A stretch of DNA of 64,000 bases from BOG-1112 sp964611335 (GTDB lineage: Bacteria; Bdellovibrionota_B; Oligoflexia; Oligoflexales; Bog-1112). The notes under the pieces are model-generated. The model did no database searches. It was not told the DNA's origin and saw nothing but the letters and a program-made list of their open reading frames with translations. This document shows positions 36,187 through 45,387 of the stretch, piece by piece. The stretch covers positions 483,969 through 547,968 of the forward strand of contig CAZSXR010000003.1 in assembly GCA_964611335.1 (NCBI GenBank), read 5' to 3'. Each line of letters opens with the position of its first letter. The stretch's first letter is position 1. Both the position numbers and the translations under genes were made by a program.

Positions 36187-37917
36187 ATGATTTATATTTT
36201 TGGTGAGAAAAATACGCTACTTCAAAAACTTCATGAGGACTTTAAAAGAACTCATCAAGTCTCAAGTGAGTTTATCAAAAGCAATCATCTCGAAATCTTA
36301 GAGCAGATTTACAACACCAAAAGAGAAAGCAGCATTCAAGCGGTTCTTGCGGAAAGTTCTCTGAAGGGCGTGAATGATCAGATGTGGATAGATCTTTTAG
36401 AAGGTCTTGCGCGTCGCTTTCCTGTTCTTGTGCTGAGTGACGCTCTTCAAGACATGGGAACACAGCTTGAACCGACAAATGCTCTCACGTGGCTTCATAA
36501 AGCGACAGAAACAGAAGTTTTGAACTTTCTCCGTTCTTGTGGAGCGTTGAGCGCTGAAAGAAGCAGTGTTTACAAAAACACGACGATCCCTGTTTATAGT
36601 AGTTTGCTATCTACACGTTTGCTGAGAGTGAATGGTTTTCTCAGTATCATCAGTATACATGCAGCAGATTTCAGTAAAGTCTCCCTCGAATATGGAAGTG
36701 CGGTTTATCACCAACTTCAGGTTGCATTGCAAAAAATACTTTACGAGATGTGGGGAACTTCGGGAGCTTTTAGAAAAACAGATATTCTATGCAGAAGATC
36801 GATTACCAGTAATACGTTTTACATTTTACTCGAACGTTCACGTTCAGAAAATTATATGCCCATACCAGGAGATCTTGAAAGGCTTGCAGAACGTCTTTCA
36901 ATCAAATTAGAAAATCTCATGTGGGAAGAACTCAATTCTGCATCGAACGAACGCATACTTCCGAAATTTTTAGAACTTGTTCCACGGTTTATAGTCGGAT
37001 ATGCATCTGCGTTGTTCAATCCTTGTGTAGATACGTATACAACTGTGGATGAACTTTTACGTTCCTGCCGAGACACTGCTAAAATTCAAGATGCCCGCAT
37101 GATCAATCGACAGAAAGAGCTCATACAAACTCTGATTCAATCTGAAAATCTTATGACAGCGCACTTTCAAGGAGTCGTGGACCTACGTTATTTTTCCTTG
37201 GAAGATTTGAAAGATTGGGATGAAAAACTTTCGTTTACTAAGCACCCTAAAGCAATCTATGCTTTTGAATCTCTTGTTCGTATCAATAAGAACGACCTGC
37301 AAAAATTGGTCGGTGAAGATATGAGTATGAACGTGGATTATCTGAATCCTGGGGTGCTTTTCGCTCGTGCGGAAGAAGTAAATTTGAAATTGGAACTCGA
37401 TCAGGCGTGCTTCAAACTTGCGATGCTGAGGTTTGCAAAATTACCTGGGAAGTTAATGGTCAACATTCTTCCTCGCAATTTTTATTTTATTGATGACTTG
37501 AGATCTTCGATTCCGAAAGGAGTAGAGGTGATTTTTGAAGTTTCCGAGACGGAAGCTATAAATAATATGAGTTTGATACAAAGTATTCGTGACAAGATTT
37601 CAGAAAGTTCGTATGGGATTGCTATAGATGATTTTGGAAAAGGTTATGCAGGTGTGGATCGTATTATTAAAATTCAACCTACAATTATTAAGCTTGATCA
37701 AATTCTCATCAATCAGATTGATAAAGATACGCGCATGCAATCTTTTATTCGTGGTTTGGTGGAAGCAGCACGGAGCACACAGTCATTAGTTCTTGCTGAA
37801 GGTGTAGAGACTAAGGAAGAGCTTCTTTGCCTTGCAGCTATGGGTATTGATCTCGTTCAAGGTTACTATGTTCACAGGCCTGAGCCTCGAGAAGTCATAG
37901 AGAAAAAATTGAAATAA
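36187..37917 (+). CDS. EAL-domain protein, probable c-di-GMP phosphodiesterase
   Basis: About 576 residues from ATG 36187. A TTG at 36154 is an alternative start. The N-terminal ~110 residues are helical. A degenerate GGDEF-like domain probably spans ~130-320. The EAL domain follows near 345-575 with the main catalytic residues: Glu in AFESLVRI (EAL is ESL here), Asn in NILPRNF, Glu in FEVSETEA, Asp-Asp in IDDFGKGYAG, Lys in IIKLDQ, Glu in LAEGVET and Gln in VQGYY. It should hydrolyse c-di-GMP to pGpG in the cytoplasm. No membrane segments or sensory domain are recognised. Confidence 0.87.
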   Translation: MIYIFGEKNTLLQKLHEDFKRTHQVSSEFIKSNHLEILEQIYNTKRESSIQAVLAESSLKGVNDQMWIDLLEGLARRFPVLVLSDALQDMGTQLEPTNALTWLHKATETEVLNFLRSCGALSAERSSVYKNTTIPVYSSLLSTRLLRVNGFLSIISIHAADFSKVSLEYGSAVYHQLQVALQKILYEMWGTSGAFRKTDILCRRSITSNTFYILLERSRSENYMPIPGDLERLAERLSIKLENLMWEELNSASNERILPKFLELVPRFIVGYASALFNPCVDTYTTVDELLRSCRDTAKIQDARMINRQKELIQTLIQSENLMTAHFQGVVDLRYFSLEDLKDWDEKLSFTKHPKAIYAFESLVRINKNDLQKLVGEDMSMNVDYLNPGVLFARAEEVNLKLELDQACFKLAMLRFAKLPGKLMVNILPRNFYFIDDLRSSIPKGVEVIFEVSETEAINNMSLIQSIRDKISESSYGIAIDDFGKGYAGVDRIIKIQPTIIKLDQILINQIDKDTRMQSFIRGLVEAARSTQSLVLAEGVETKEELLCLAAMGIDLVQGYYVHRPEPREVIEKKLK

Positions 37918-37986
37918 AATTGAAACTTGTTGCTTAAAAACACTCCTGCTATGATGAAAGTCTACTTTCACAAAGGAGTGTGTTGA

Positions 37987-38739
37987 ATGTTAGTTTCTTC
38001 AAATCCAACTTTTGGTCGAGATGTCTTTGCAAGTACTCGTGAATTTGGTTCAGAAACCATGACGGTGAGTGGAACTGTCAATAAATGTTTTTTCCTTTTA
38101 GCTCTTGTCTTTGCTTCCGCAGTCTGGTCTTGGCAAGAAACTTCGAAGCAAATTTTAGGCCTTGAGGGAGGATCTTTTCCAACTCTTGTTATGGTGGGAG
38201 CCATTGTCGGTTTTGTTCTTGGTTTGGTGACAGTCTTTTTTAAGAAAGCTTCTCCTTATACCTCACCAGCTTATGCCCTTGCAGAAGGTGTTGTATTGGG
38301 AGCGATCTCTGCTGTGATGGAGCAGCGCTACGGTGGTATCGTATTTCAAGCGGTACTAGGCACTTTTGGCACCTTTTTCTTCATGCTTTTTCTCTACAGA
38401 AGCAAGATGGTCCAAGCTACAGACTCTTTCAAAAGAGGAATGGGTGCAGCCCTTGCAGGAGTTTGTTTTATCTATCTTATTAGCTTTATTATGGGACTTT
38501 TTGGAAAACATATACCGTATATCCATGAGAGTGGTCCCATTGGTATCGCGTTCAGTTGTATTGTGGTAGGTCTTGCCGCTTTTAGTTTCATTTTGGATTT
38601 TGATAATATCGAGTCAGGGGAAAGGCTTCGTGCTCCGAAATATATGGAATGGTATGGAGCCTTCGGTCTGCTTGTAACCCTTGTATGGTTGTATATCGAA
38701 GTTCTTCGATTGCTATCCAAATTTAGAGAACGACGTTAG
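37987..38739 (+). CDS. Bax inhibitor-1/YccA-like family membrane protein
   Basis: A 250-residue protein with seven membrane segments. The cytoplasmic N-terminus SSNPTFGRD and the block ETMTVSGTVNKCFFLLALVF match the bacterial Bax1-I branch of the TMBIM family. The conserved acidic pair in segment 7 is reflected in FILDFDNIESG. TMBIM proteins are calcium-leak or stress-related membrane proteins, and the bacterial role is unclear. AAAGGAG precedes the start. After the stop, GAAGGG (38750s region) can pair with CCCTTC before the cytochrome gene, a weak terminator candidate. Confidence 0.85.
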   Translation: MLVSSNPTFGRDVFASTREFGSETMTVSGTVNKCFFLLALVFASAVWSWQETSKQILGLEGGSFPTLVMVGAIVGFVLGLVTVFFKKASPYTSPAYALAEGVVLGAISAVMEQRYGGIVFQAVLGTFGTFFFMLFLYRSKMVQATDSFKRGMGAALAGVCFIYLISFIMGLFGKHIPYIHESGPIGIAFSCIVVGLAAFSFILDFDNIESGERLRAPKYMEWYGAFGLLVTLVWLYIEVLRLLSKFRERR

Positions 38740-38789
38740 GAAGGGAACTGTCTTTACGTTACCCTTCTATTTCAAAGGAGAAGTGTAGC

Positions 38790-39749
38790 GTGAAGATTTT
38801 CTTTCGTATTGTGAAAATACTCATAATCCTGTTTTTTTCCTTACTTCTTATCGGCTTTCTTTTCTTCGAATATGAATTTCCACGTGTGGGTCCTCCACAA
38901 GAACTTTCCGTTAGTGTCACTCCAGAAAGGATGAAGAGGGGAAAGTATTTGGTGGAACATGTCACCGTGTGTCTATCCTGTCATTCCACAAGAGACTGGA
39001 GCCATTTTGAAGGGCCTATACAAGCAGGTACAGAAGGAATGGGCGGTGAAGTTTTTGATGAATCTCTAGGTATCCCAGGAACTCTGTATGCGTCGAATAT
39101 TACACCTGCTGCTATTGGAAAATGGACAGATGGGGATTTGCTCCGAACCTTTACAGAAGGTGTAAATCCGAAGGGTAAGGCTTTGTTCCCTCTTATGCCT
39201 TACAAAAATTATGCACATCTGAGTTGGGATGATGCCCAATCCATTCTTGTGTACATTCGTACTTTGAAATCGAAAGAGCATGAAGTCCCTCCAAGCTCTT
39301 TAAAATTTCCAATGAACTTTATTGTGAAAACTATTCCTACTCCTGCTCAGTTTTCGGACATACCAGAAAACACTGTGGAATATGGTCGTTACTTAGCAAA
39401 CATTGCTTCTTGTGGAGACTGTCATACGCAAAGAGATCGCGGTCAACCTATAGCAGGAATGAATTTCGCAGGAGGTTTTGTCTTTTCTTTTCCAAAAAAC
39501 ATAACACGCTCCGCAAATATTACACCCGATAACGAAACGGGAATTGGTTTATGGAAAAAGGAAGACTTTATTGCACGATTCAAAACATATAAGACCCACA
39601 GTGTGGGAAACTCTGATTTTAAAACAAGAATGCCTTGGGATGAATATAGTGGTATGACTGAAAATGACCTTGGTGCTATCTATGACTATCTCAGAACCCT
39701 CAAACCTATCCAGAACAAAGTAGAACACTTCACAGCGACTGCAAATTGA
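38790..39749 (+). CDS. membrane-anchored dihaem cytochrome c
   Basis: A 319-residue protein from GTG 38790 with AAAGGAG upstream. An uncleaved N-terminal membrane anchor (residues ~5-27) is followed by two c-type haem sites: CLSCH at 61-65 and CGDCH at 208-212. Each domain has the GKYLVEHV/GRYLANIA helix ahead of CxxCH and a distal Met region. The arrangement matches the cytochrome c subunits of alcohol/gluconate dehydrogenase-like systems, though those have three haems. It should carry electrons on the periplasmic side. No dehydrogenase subunit is adjacent. Confidence 0.87.
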   Translation: MKIFFRIVKILIILFFSLLLIGFLFFEYEFPRVGPPQELSVSVTPERMKRGKYLVEHVTVCLSCHSTRDWSHFEGPIQAGTEGMGGEVFDESLGIPGTLYASNITPAAIGKWTDGDLLRTFTEGVNPKGKALFPLMPYKNYAHLSWDDAQSILVYIRTLKSKEHEVPPSSLKFPMNFIVKTIPTPAQFSDIPENTVEYGRYLANIASCGDCHTQRDRGQPIAGMNFAGGFVFSFPKNITRSANITPDNETGIGLWKKEDFIARFKTYKTHSVGNSDFKTRMPWDEYSGMTENDLGAIYDYLRTLKPIQNKVEHFTATAN

Positions 39750-39790
39750 GTTATCAATGGTATTCCCATTAAAACTCAATCAGGATTTTT

Positions 39791-40423
39791 ATGAAAAAAC
39801 TTATTAAAGGTATCGTTGAATTCCGTAAAAATGTTCAGCAGGACTATCGAGAAGCCTTTGGTCGTTTGGCCTTAGGTCAATCCCCCGATGCTTTGTTTAT
39901 AGCCTGTTCTGACAGTCGTGTTGTACCCAATACCTTTGCTTCTACAAATCCAGGGGATCTTTTTGTTGTTCGAAATGTGGGCAATCTGATTCCCTCTCCT
40001 TCGGAAGAAATAGAAAATTCAGAGTCGGTTGCCTTGGAATTTTCTCTCCTTACATTAAAAGTCTCAGATGTCATCGTATGTGGTCACTCTGAATGTGGAG
40101 CTATGCAAGCTCTTCTAAAAGATGCTCCTGATACGAAGATGAAACATCTTCAAAATTGGCTTCGTCATGCAAAAGAAGCTCTACAAAAATTAAACTCAGG
40201 TTTTGTTCTTGATTCCAGTTTAAGTAAGCACAATCAACTTTCTCAAATCAATGTTCTCGTACAAATGGAACACATAAATTCTTATCCCATAGTTCAAAAG
40301 CGCATTCAGGAAGGATCTCTCGCAGTTCATGGTTGGTGGTTCGATCTTGCTAACGCAGATGTTTATGCTTACGATTCTTCTTTGAAACGTTTTGCTTTAA
40401 TTGAAGATAAAGAATCCTCTTAA
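39791..40423 (+). CDS. beta-class carbonic anhydrase
   Basis: A 210-residue cytoplasmic zinc enzyme converting CO2 and water to bicarbonate. Zinc ligands are clear: C39 in IACSDSRV, with D41 and R43 as the catalytic dyad, then H99 and C102 in GHSECGAM. Family blocks FVVRNVGNLIP and VHGWWFDLANADVYAYD are present. Length is standard. It follows the cytochrome gene after 41 bases and precedes the peroxiredoxin gene by 15 bases, so it is probably co-transcribed with bcp. Confidence 0.95.
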   Translation: MKKLIKGIVEFRKNVQQDYREAFGRLALGQSPDALFIACSDSRVVPNTFASTNPGDLFVVRNVGNLIPSPSEEIENSESVALEFSLLTLKVSDVIVCGHSECGAMQALLKDAPDTKMKHLQNWLRHAKEALQKLNSGFVLDSSLSKHNQLSQINVLVQMEHINSYPIVQKRIQEGSLAVHGWWFDLANADVYAYDSSLKRFALIEDKESS

Positions 40424-40438
40424 GCTAGGAGAAAATCT

Positions 40439-40891
40439 ATGTTGAAAATTGGAGATAAGGCACCTGATCTGGAACTTAAAGATCAAACGGGTACAACACG
40501 GAAACTTTTCGACATCAAAGGTGATCTGTATTGCATCCTCTACTTCTATCCTAAAGACGACACACCCGGTTGTACCGCGGAGTCCTGTTCCTTCCGTGAT
40601 AATTTTGAAGATCTTAAAAAACACAACGCCTGTATTGTGGGTGTAAGTTCTGATTCCGCTGAGTCGCATGAAAAATTCGCTAAGAAATACAAACTTCCTT
40701 TCACATTGCTCAGCGATCCTCATGGCCATGCTAGAAAGCTTTACGATGTCAAGCATGCCATCGGTATAGTTCCCGCACGCGCGACCTTCGTCATTGATCG
40801 GCAAGGAAAAATTATCCATGCATTTTCCTCCCAAACGAATGTGAAAAAACATGTAGACGACGCCATCAAGGTTATCAAATCGCAGGAGTGA
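40439..40891 (+). CDS. bcp: thiol peroxidase, BCP/PrxQ-type peroxiredoxin
   Basis: A 150-residue cytoplasmic peroxiredoxin reducing hydroperoxides. The active site is YPKDDTPGCTAESCSFRD, with peroxidatic C45 and resolving C50 spaced by five, the atypical 2-Cys PrxQ pattern. GVSSDSAESHEKFAKKYKLPFTLLSD and RATFVIDRQGKI are also family blocks. TAGGAGAA precedes the start. The residue before the usual Arg in the active-site helix region is as expected, so the enzyme should be active. Confidence 0.95.
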   Translation: MLKIGDKAPDLELKDQTGTTRKLFDIKGDLYCILYFYPKDDTPGCTAESCSFRDNFEDLKKHNACIVGVSSDSAESHEKFAKKYKLPFTLLSDPHGHARKLYDVKHAIGIVPARATFVIDRQGKIIHAFSSQTNVKKHVDDAIKVIKSQE

Positions 40892-40961
40892 ATTTTTTTT
40901 ACTGCTTTTTTAATTCGCACTTATCGCTTCATAAGCCTCTTAACACTTTCTAATCTTTCTC

Positions 40962-40988
40962 TTGACGCTCAGTTTTACAAGTTATAGT
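40962..40988 (+). promoter_or_regulatory. candidate promoter for the Lys/Glu-rich lipoprotein
   Basis: TTGACG (40962-40967) and TATAGT (40983-40988) are close to sigma-70 consensus but spaced by only 15 bases. They lie about 50 bases ahead of the start at 41037, with no other gene between. Confidence 0.4.
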
Positions 40989-41036
40989 TCTCTCACAGCG
41001 TTTTTGTTCGAATCAATTCCATTGAAAGGAAAAACA

Positions 41037-41642
41037 ATGAAACGTTTAGTTTGTACAGGTTTATTGACGTCTATCGTATTGGCTGTATCTTGTGGTGTCG
41101 AGAAAAAAGACAAAAAGAAAGTGCAAGTAAAAGAAGACAGCCAGTTTTGTTCGCAAGAACTTGTAGCTTCTAAAAAATCCATCGAAGAAGCTTTCGCGAA
41201 ATTTGAAAAAGCTACAGACGAAGAGAAAGCAAAGCAAAAACCGGATCTACAAGCAGACATCAAGAAATTCTCTGAATCTTACAAAGAAATAGTTTGTAAA
41301 GTAGAAGTAGTAAAAGAAGTTGAAAAAGAAGGTAAAAAAGAATCTGTAAAAGAACTTGCAGAAATCAGCGTAGATGATTTGGTTGCTCAGTTCACAATGA
41401 AGTTTAACCCACCTTGTGAAGAGGATTTCTTGAAAGAGCTTAACGCTCTCAAAGCAAATGAGAAGGCTCTTGATCACAAAGATGATGAAAAAGTTGGAGC
41501 ATTCAGACTGGAACTTACAGCTTTCGAAACACTCTACAGCGACGTAGTTTGCAACGAAAAATCTGATAAAGGCGCTTTGAAAGAAATCAATGTTAAAGCA
41601 TTGCTAGCTGAATCAGCAAAAAAACTTCCAGCAAAAAATTAA
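41037..41642 (+). CDS. Lys/Glu-rich small lipoprotein, putative
   Basis: About 201 residues from ATG 41037 (AAAGGA upstream). An upstream in-frame start would add a non-signal extension and is rejected. MKRLVCTGLLTSIVLAVSC is a lipoprotein signal with lipobox LAVSC. The mature protein is highly charged and mostly helical. It appears to contain two repeats of a block with F-C..E.. and ...YKEIVCKVE / LYSDVVCNEK, each with a Cys pair. It has its own promoter candidate and a strong terminator, so it is a single-gene unit, probably well expressed. Function unknown. Confidence 0.8.
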   Translation: MKRLVCTGLLTSIVLAVSCGVEKKDKKKVQVKEDSQFCSQELVASKKSIEEAFAKFEKATDEEKAKQKPDLQADIKKFSESYKEIVCKVEVVKEVEKEGKKESVKELAEISVDDLVAQFTMKFNPPCEEDFLKELNALKANEKALDHKDDEKVGAFRLELTAFETLYSDVVCNEKSDKGALKEINVKALLAESAKKLPAKN

Positions 41643-41681
41643 TTCACGGAAAGTTTTTAATTCTCTTTTGAGAGAACTAAG

Positions 41682-41716
41682 AAGCCCCTTGGGTTTTTAT
41701 CCAAGGGGCTTTTTTT
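41682..41716 (+). terminator. strong rho-independent terminator
   Basis: Arms 41682-41692 and 41701-41711 form an 11-base GC-rich perfect stem with an 8-base loop, followed by a T-run to 41716. It ends the transcript of the lipoprotein at 41037-41642. Read on the other strand it lacks a long U-run, so it mainly serves the plus strand. Confidence 0.92.
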
Positions 41717-41744
41717 GTTAGGAGGCGATGGATTATGCTTATGC

Positions 41745-42869
41745 TTAAGGAGTTACAGGAGTAAAGCTTATTGCAAAGTATTGGAACGAAGAGTTGGATG
41801 GTCCTGAGAAACCAGCAGCTGTGTTTTTAGCTTGGAGTATCAAGATCATTTTTGGATAAGAATGCAACAATCCTGGTCCTGCAAGTGTCGCTGTTACGAA
41901 AGAATTGTAAGGGCTTGCAGGGTTACCTGCACTTGCTGTGAAAGTTGTATCACCGCTTGCCATAGCTGCCTGTGCCTGTGCCATAGTTAAGGTTCCGTTA
42001 CCGTTTGCGTCGTTGATCAACTTATAACTGAATGCACTGGAGTTACCGATATCAACACCGACTGTGCCTGAAGCAACAGTTGGACAGAAAGTGTGGTATG
42101 TTAAAGCTCCACTCTGGTTTGTCATAGGTCCGTTTGTACATGTAAGTGTGAATGTGAAGTTACCAACACCAGAAGTCATACCGTTGTATGTAATGTCACT
42201 TGCTGCAATGTTGAAATTAGGAGCGTCTTGACCAGCTGTGTACAAGGACTGTGAGTTGGACACTGTGATCGACGCGCTGTTTGTACCAGATTTGATGATT
42301 GTGAATTCGTAACTGACATAGTCTGCATTAACAATTGGTGAAGACAACTGGCTTACACTTTTAACTGTGATCAAGTCTGTTGAGCTTGAACCTGCGAATG
42401 TTGCAACCTGACCGTTTGCACCGGAAGAGATTGCAGGACTGAAAGCGACAGCACCCGAGTTGGTTAAATTATAAACTGTTCCATGTAAGGTGAAAGCGGT
42501 GAGTTTTACGTAGCATCCAGTATCATTTATATAGACGTTGATAGCACTCTGACTCGCTGTGCTGCTTGCTGTAAGACCAGAAGCACAACCCTGTAAGGCA
42601 TAGACTATAGTGCCTGTGTCCGGTGCGACTCCTCCTGGTGCAGAACCTGCAAGGCCTAAACCATCAGTCAGACCCAAAGTAGACTGTGATTCTGTGAGAG
42701 AAAAGGGAATCTGAATCAAGGGACCGGGTGCTCCTCCTGTAGCAGAAGCATTAGATGATGAAGACCCACCACCTGTTTTACCACAAGAGTTGCTCATCAA
42801 AAGGAATCCAAGGGACGCCCCAATAGCCGCAATCAGAGATAGAATTTGTTTTTTAGAACTGTACTTCAT
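41745..42869 (-). CDS. lipoprotein of the local NDxxC family, copy 4
   Basis: A 374-residue relative of the lipoproteins at 31372-34905, placed about 7 kb away on the other strand. The signal is MKYSSKKQILSLIAAIGASLGFLLMSNSC (loose lipobox). Family blocks: VYINDTGCYVKLTAF, VKSVSQLSSPIVNADYVSYEFTI, GQDAPNFNIA, HTFCPTV, SAFSYKLINDANGNGTLTMAQAQ and SSFQYFAISF. Codon use is somewhat more G+C-rich than the other copies, perhaps reflecting high expression. The 245 bases to the next gene on the plus strand hold no promoter I can defend. Confidence 0.78.
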   Translation of the reverse strand: MKYSSKKQILSLIAAIGASLGFLLMSNSCGKTGGGSSSSNASATGGAPGPLIQIPFSLTESQSTLGLTDGLGLAGSAPGGVAPDTGTIVYALQGCASGLTASSTASQSAINVYINDTGCYVKLTAFTLHGTVYNLTNSGAVAFSPAISSGANGQVATFAGSSSTDLITVKSVSQLSSPIVNADYVSYEFTIIKSGTNSASITVSNSQSLYTAGQDAPNFNIAASDITYNGMTSGVGNFTFTLTCTNGPMTNQSGALTYHTFCPTVASGTVGVDIGNSSAFSYKLINDANGNGTLTMAQAQAAMASGDTTFTASAGNPASPYNSFVTATLAGPGLLHSYPKMILILQAKNTAAGFSGPSNSSFQYFAISFTPVTP

Positions 42870-43114
42870 GATGTTGCCTCCTAACTAAGTTCCCCTCTCA
42901 CCTGTATGTGAAGAAGAATTTTGAAATTTAAGCAAATTATCTCTCGACAAGCTTTACGGACTTTTTTACGTGAAACTTAAAAGAGATTCATAACAGTCTG
43001 ATTTCAATGGTGAATATAAAATTCCAATCTCTTGGACTGGTGCCTTCCTTGAAGGCGCTTTGGAAAGATGCTTTAATATCATTAGCTTCTTTGTCCGTAA
43101 AAATAAGGAATTTT

Positions 43115-43987
43115 ATGAGATACTTAGAAACTTTTCTCCTTCCTTTGTTTGTTCTTCTCAGTCTTGCTTCCTGCTCAACTTCTGATGCGTCAAAGAAAAA
43201 AAATTTACAGAAGACTTCTCTCGTTCCACGAAGCTATATTCAGGAATATGGATTTGAACACAATCTTTCCTCTCGTCTCATTGCTAAAGAAAACGGATCA
43301 AAAATCACACTGTGTGCATTGAGATCACCTAAAACTCATCAGCTTGAAGAGATTCGAGATGCCATTCAAACATGGGCTGCTGTCATCAACAGACATTATG
43401 AAATCACATTTTCTTGTGAGAATTATCCGAGCGTTACTGTTTACAACCGAGAAGATCCCGAAACAGAAGCTATAGTGAATAAATGGGATTTTTTAAAATC
43501 GAGGTGGAATACGGAAGATCTGTCTTTTGTGGGAGGAGATGGAAGAACTTTATACAATGCGATGAGAAAATCTATGACGAAGGGAACAGTCCTTCATGAG
43601 GTTGGGCATCTGATGGGTTTATGTGATCAATATCCTGGAGGAATCACAAATTGTGCGTGGACAAAACAACCAGTTACAAAATCTATCATGGCTAACAATT
43701 TATATTTTACGAGTTTACAAGAAGATGACAAAGAAGGGATACGACATCTTGCTCATTACTACGAGTCTCTGACGAAAGATATTCGTTATTACGCAAATCA
43801 AAAGGTATGTTTGCAAGTCAAAGATAAAGCTCAGTGTCAGCAACAGAAATGTGTCTGGGATGAAAAAAATGAGTGTTTGGATTCTCTGCTATCAAAATGT
43901 AGTCAGGCTTCTTCGGAGCTTACATGTAGACAAATTGTTGATTGCTCCTGGATTCAAAATTCCTGTATGATTACACCTCAACGTTGA
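43115..43987 (+). CDS. metzincin-type zinc metalloprotease lipoprotein with Cys-rich C-terminus
   Basis: About 290 residues from ATG 43115, with AAGGAA four bases upstream. An in-frame ATG at 43007 has no signal and is rejected. MRYLETFLLPLFVLLSLASC is a lipoprotein signal. The catalytic motif HEVGHLMGLCD (H161, H165, D171) is the metzincin HExxHxxGxxH/D form. SIMANN, about 27 residues later, is the Met-turn. The last ~60 residues contain about ten Cys in two similar blocks (CxxxxxxxxCxxxxCxW), resembling PSI or trefoil-like disulphide modules. Substrate unknown. The end overlaps the convergent glycosyltransferase gene by 17 bases. Confidence 0.85.
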   Translation: MRYLETFLLPLFVLLSLASCSTSDASKKKNLQKTSLVPRSYIQEYGFEHNLSSRLIAKENGSKITLCALRSPKTHQLEEIRDAIQTWAAVINRHYEITFSCENYPSVTVYNREDPETEAIVNKWDFLKSRWNTEDLSFVGGDGRTLYNAMRKSMTKGTVLHEVGHLMGLCDQYPGGITNCAWTKQPVTKSIMANNLYFTSLQEDDKEGIRHLAHYYESLTKDIRYYANQKVCLQVKDKAQCQQQKCVWDEKNECLDSLLSKCSQASSELTCRQIVDCSWIQNSCMITPQR

Positions 43988-45041
43988 TCACAAAATTTTC
44001 CAAAAGCTTTTTTGTATAAGACAAAGCATAGAATTCACTCTGTTTTAGACTAAGTTCTCTATATTTTTGCTGAAGACTTTTATTTTTTAGCAAAGAATTC
44101 ATGGATTCAAGAACGTGTTTTTTGTCTTTTTTGTCCACTCCCATACCGCATCCATTCAAAGTGTCTGCAATAGCACTTGATCTGTGTGCAAGTATGGGTA
44201 CTTGTGCAAACATAGCTTCCACAAGCGGAACACAGAAGCCTTCATGCTCACTCATGCATATAAAGAGAGAGCTTTCATGATAGAGTTGTGCTAAACGTTC
44301 CTCACTTAAATCACTTAGAAAACTTAAATCAAAAATATTGCGGTTCTCGAAATTAAAATTCACAGTGAGGTTTAGAGTGCGTGCAAGTTCTATAAGAGAA
44401 TTTTTATACAGCTGTGAAAAACTTGATCCCACTAGAATCAATCTTGTATGAGCGTCATAGAACTGTTTATACAAAGCGAAAATTTCTATAAGATCGTGTT
44501 GACATTTATTGGGACTCAAACGGCCTACAAATAATAACTGCGTGTCTTTTGTTTTTTCTACGCTTGGTTTTTTTTCAAACGATCTGTAATCACGAAGTAT
44601 AGGGAGGACTGTAGAGGCTTTGTCGGTTCCCAGAGCTTTTGCATTGTAAAGAGAAACAGGCAGGAGCCCCTTCGACTTTTCAACAAGCATGGGGATTTGT
44701 TGAATGCCTAACTGACAGGCATTTAAAGTCTGCTCTTCCTGTGTAAAGTCTGAAAAGAAAGCAAGAGGGCTGATATTATGAAAGCGAAGAACGAAAGGAG
44801 CCTCCCATTCCAGAAATTTATAGGGCAAACGGCTGCCGATGCTGTAGTGATAAAGAATGAAAGAACGATCCCAAGAATGGCAAGGCTTTTTGAGATTCCA
44901 ATCTTGAGTGAGGATCTCGGTTTTTAATCCCATAGAGCGAAAGATTTTATCCATTAAAAGAACCTCTTCGCCGATGGCATCTCGTGAAGAGAGTGTGGGC
45001 AAAGCCTGAATGATACAGTCTATGTTCTTTCTTTTATCCAT
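43971..45041 (-). CDS. glycosyltransferase, GT4-like (GT-B fold)
   Basis: A 356-residue cytoplasmic glycosyltransferase. The C-terminal donor-binding half has LLFVGRLSPNKCQHDLIEIF, RLILVGSS and FICMSEHEGFCVPLVEAMFAQVPILAH, with the E-x7-E motif region. The N-terminal acceptor half is shorter than average. It is the last of three overlapping minus-strand genes (8-base overlap with 45034-45387) next to an O-antigen ligase/polymerase gene, so it probably adds a sugar to surface polysaccharide. Confidence 0.88.
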   Translation of the reverse strand: MDKRKNIDCIIQALPTLSSRDAIGEEVLLMDKIFRSMGLKTEILTQDWNLKKPCHSWDRSFILYHYSIGSRLPYKFLEWEAPFVLRFHNISPLAFFSDFTQEEQTLNACQLGIQQIPMLVEKSKGLLPVSLYNAKALGTDKASTVLPILRDYRSFEKKPSVEKTKDTQLLFVGRLSPNKCQHDLIEIFALYKQFYDAHTRLILVGSSFSQLYKNSLIELARTLNLTVNFNFENRNIFDLSFLSDLSEERLAQLYHESSLFICMSEHEGFCVPLVEAMFAQVPILAHRSSAIADTLNGCGMGVDKKDKKHVLESMNSLLKNKSLQQKYRELSLKQSEFYALSYTKKLLENFVINVEV

Positions 45042-45387
45042 GCTTGTTCTTCAACTCTTGTTCGAGATGATCTATACGCTTTTGCATCTCTTGCATTTGA
45101 TAAGCCATAAGCCAAACATTCTGATGCAATTCGATGACTCGTGAAAAATCTAGACGAAAAACATAGTGCAAAAATTTGACGAAACCTGTTCTCAAGAAGG
45201 TGAGAAGGGGGCCTATAAATTTTTTCTGACTGTAAAGCCGTGTTGTTGTCGTCGGATCTATAAGAAGAGCAAGACGGTCAAGGTCTACATGTGCTTTCCC
45301 TTCTGGAGGGAATACGACATTCGATTTAAAACCGAGTTGCTTTTTAAGGGACTCTATTTCTATGATCCTTTGTTCCAAAGAACTCAT
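45034..45387 (-). CDS. short helical protein between two glycosyltransferases
   Basis: A 117-residue protein with predicted coiled-coil ends (SSLEQRIIEIESLKKQL and QEMQKRIDHLEQELKNKHG) and a hydrophobic, amphipathic middle (KFIGPLLTFLRTGFVKFLHYVF). Overlaps on both sides (ATGA at 45384-45387, and 8 bases at 45034-45041) show tight translational coupling to two glycosyltransferases. A similar N-terminal or accessory segment often precedes glycosyltransferase domains, so it may tether the two enzymes or the membrane. Family not recognised. Confidence 0.7.
   Translation of the reverse strand: MSSLEQRIIEIESLKKQLGFKSNVVFPPEGKAHVDLDRLALLIDPTTTTRLYSQKKFIGPLLTFLRTGFVKFLHYVFRLDFSRVIELHQNVWLMAYQMQEMQKRIDHLEQELKNKHG

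Noticed and set aside
40397..40852. A 151-codon minus-strand frame
   Set aside because: Antisense to the peroxiredoxin gene, which has a full active site. No family features.
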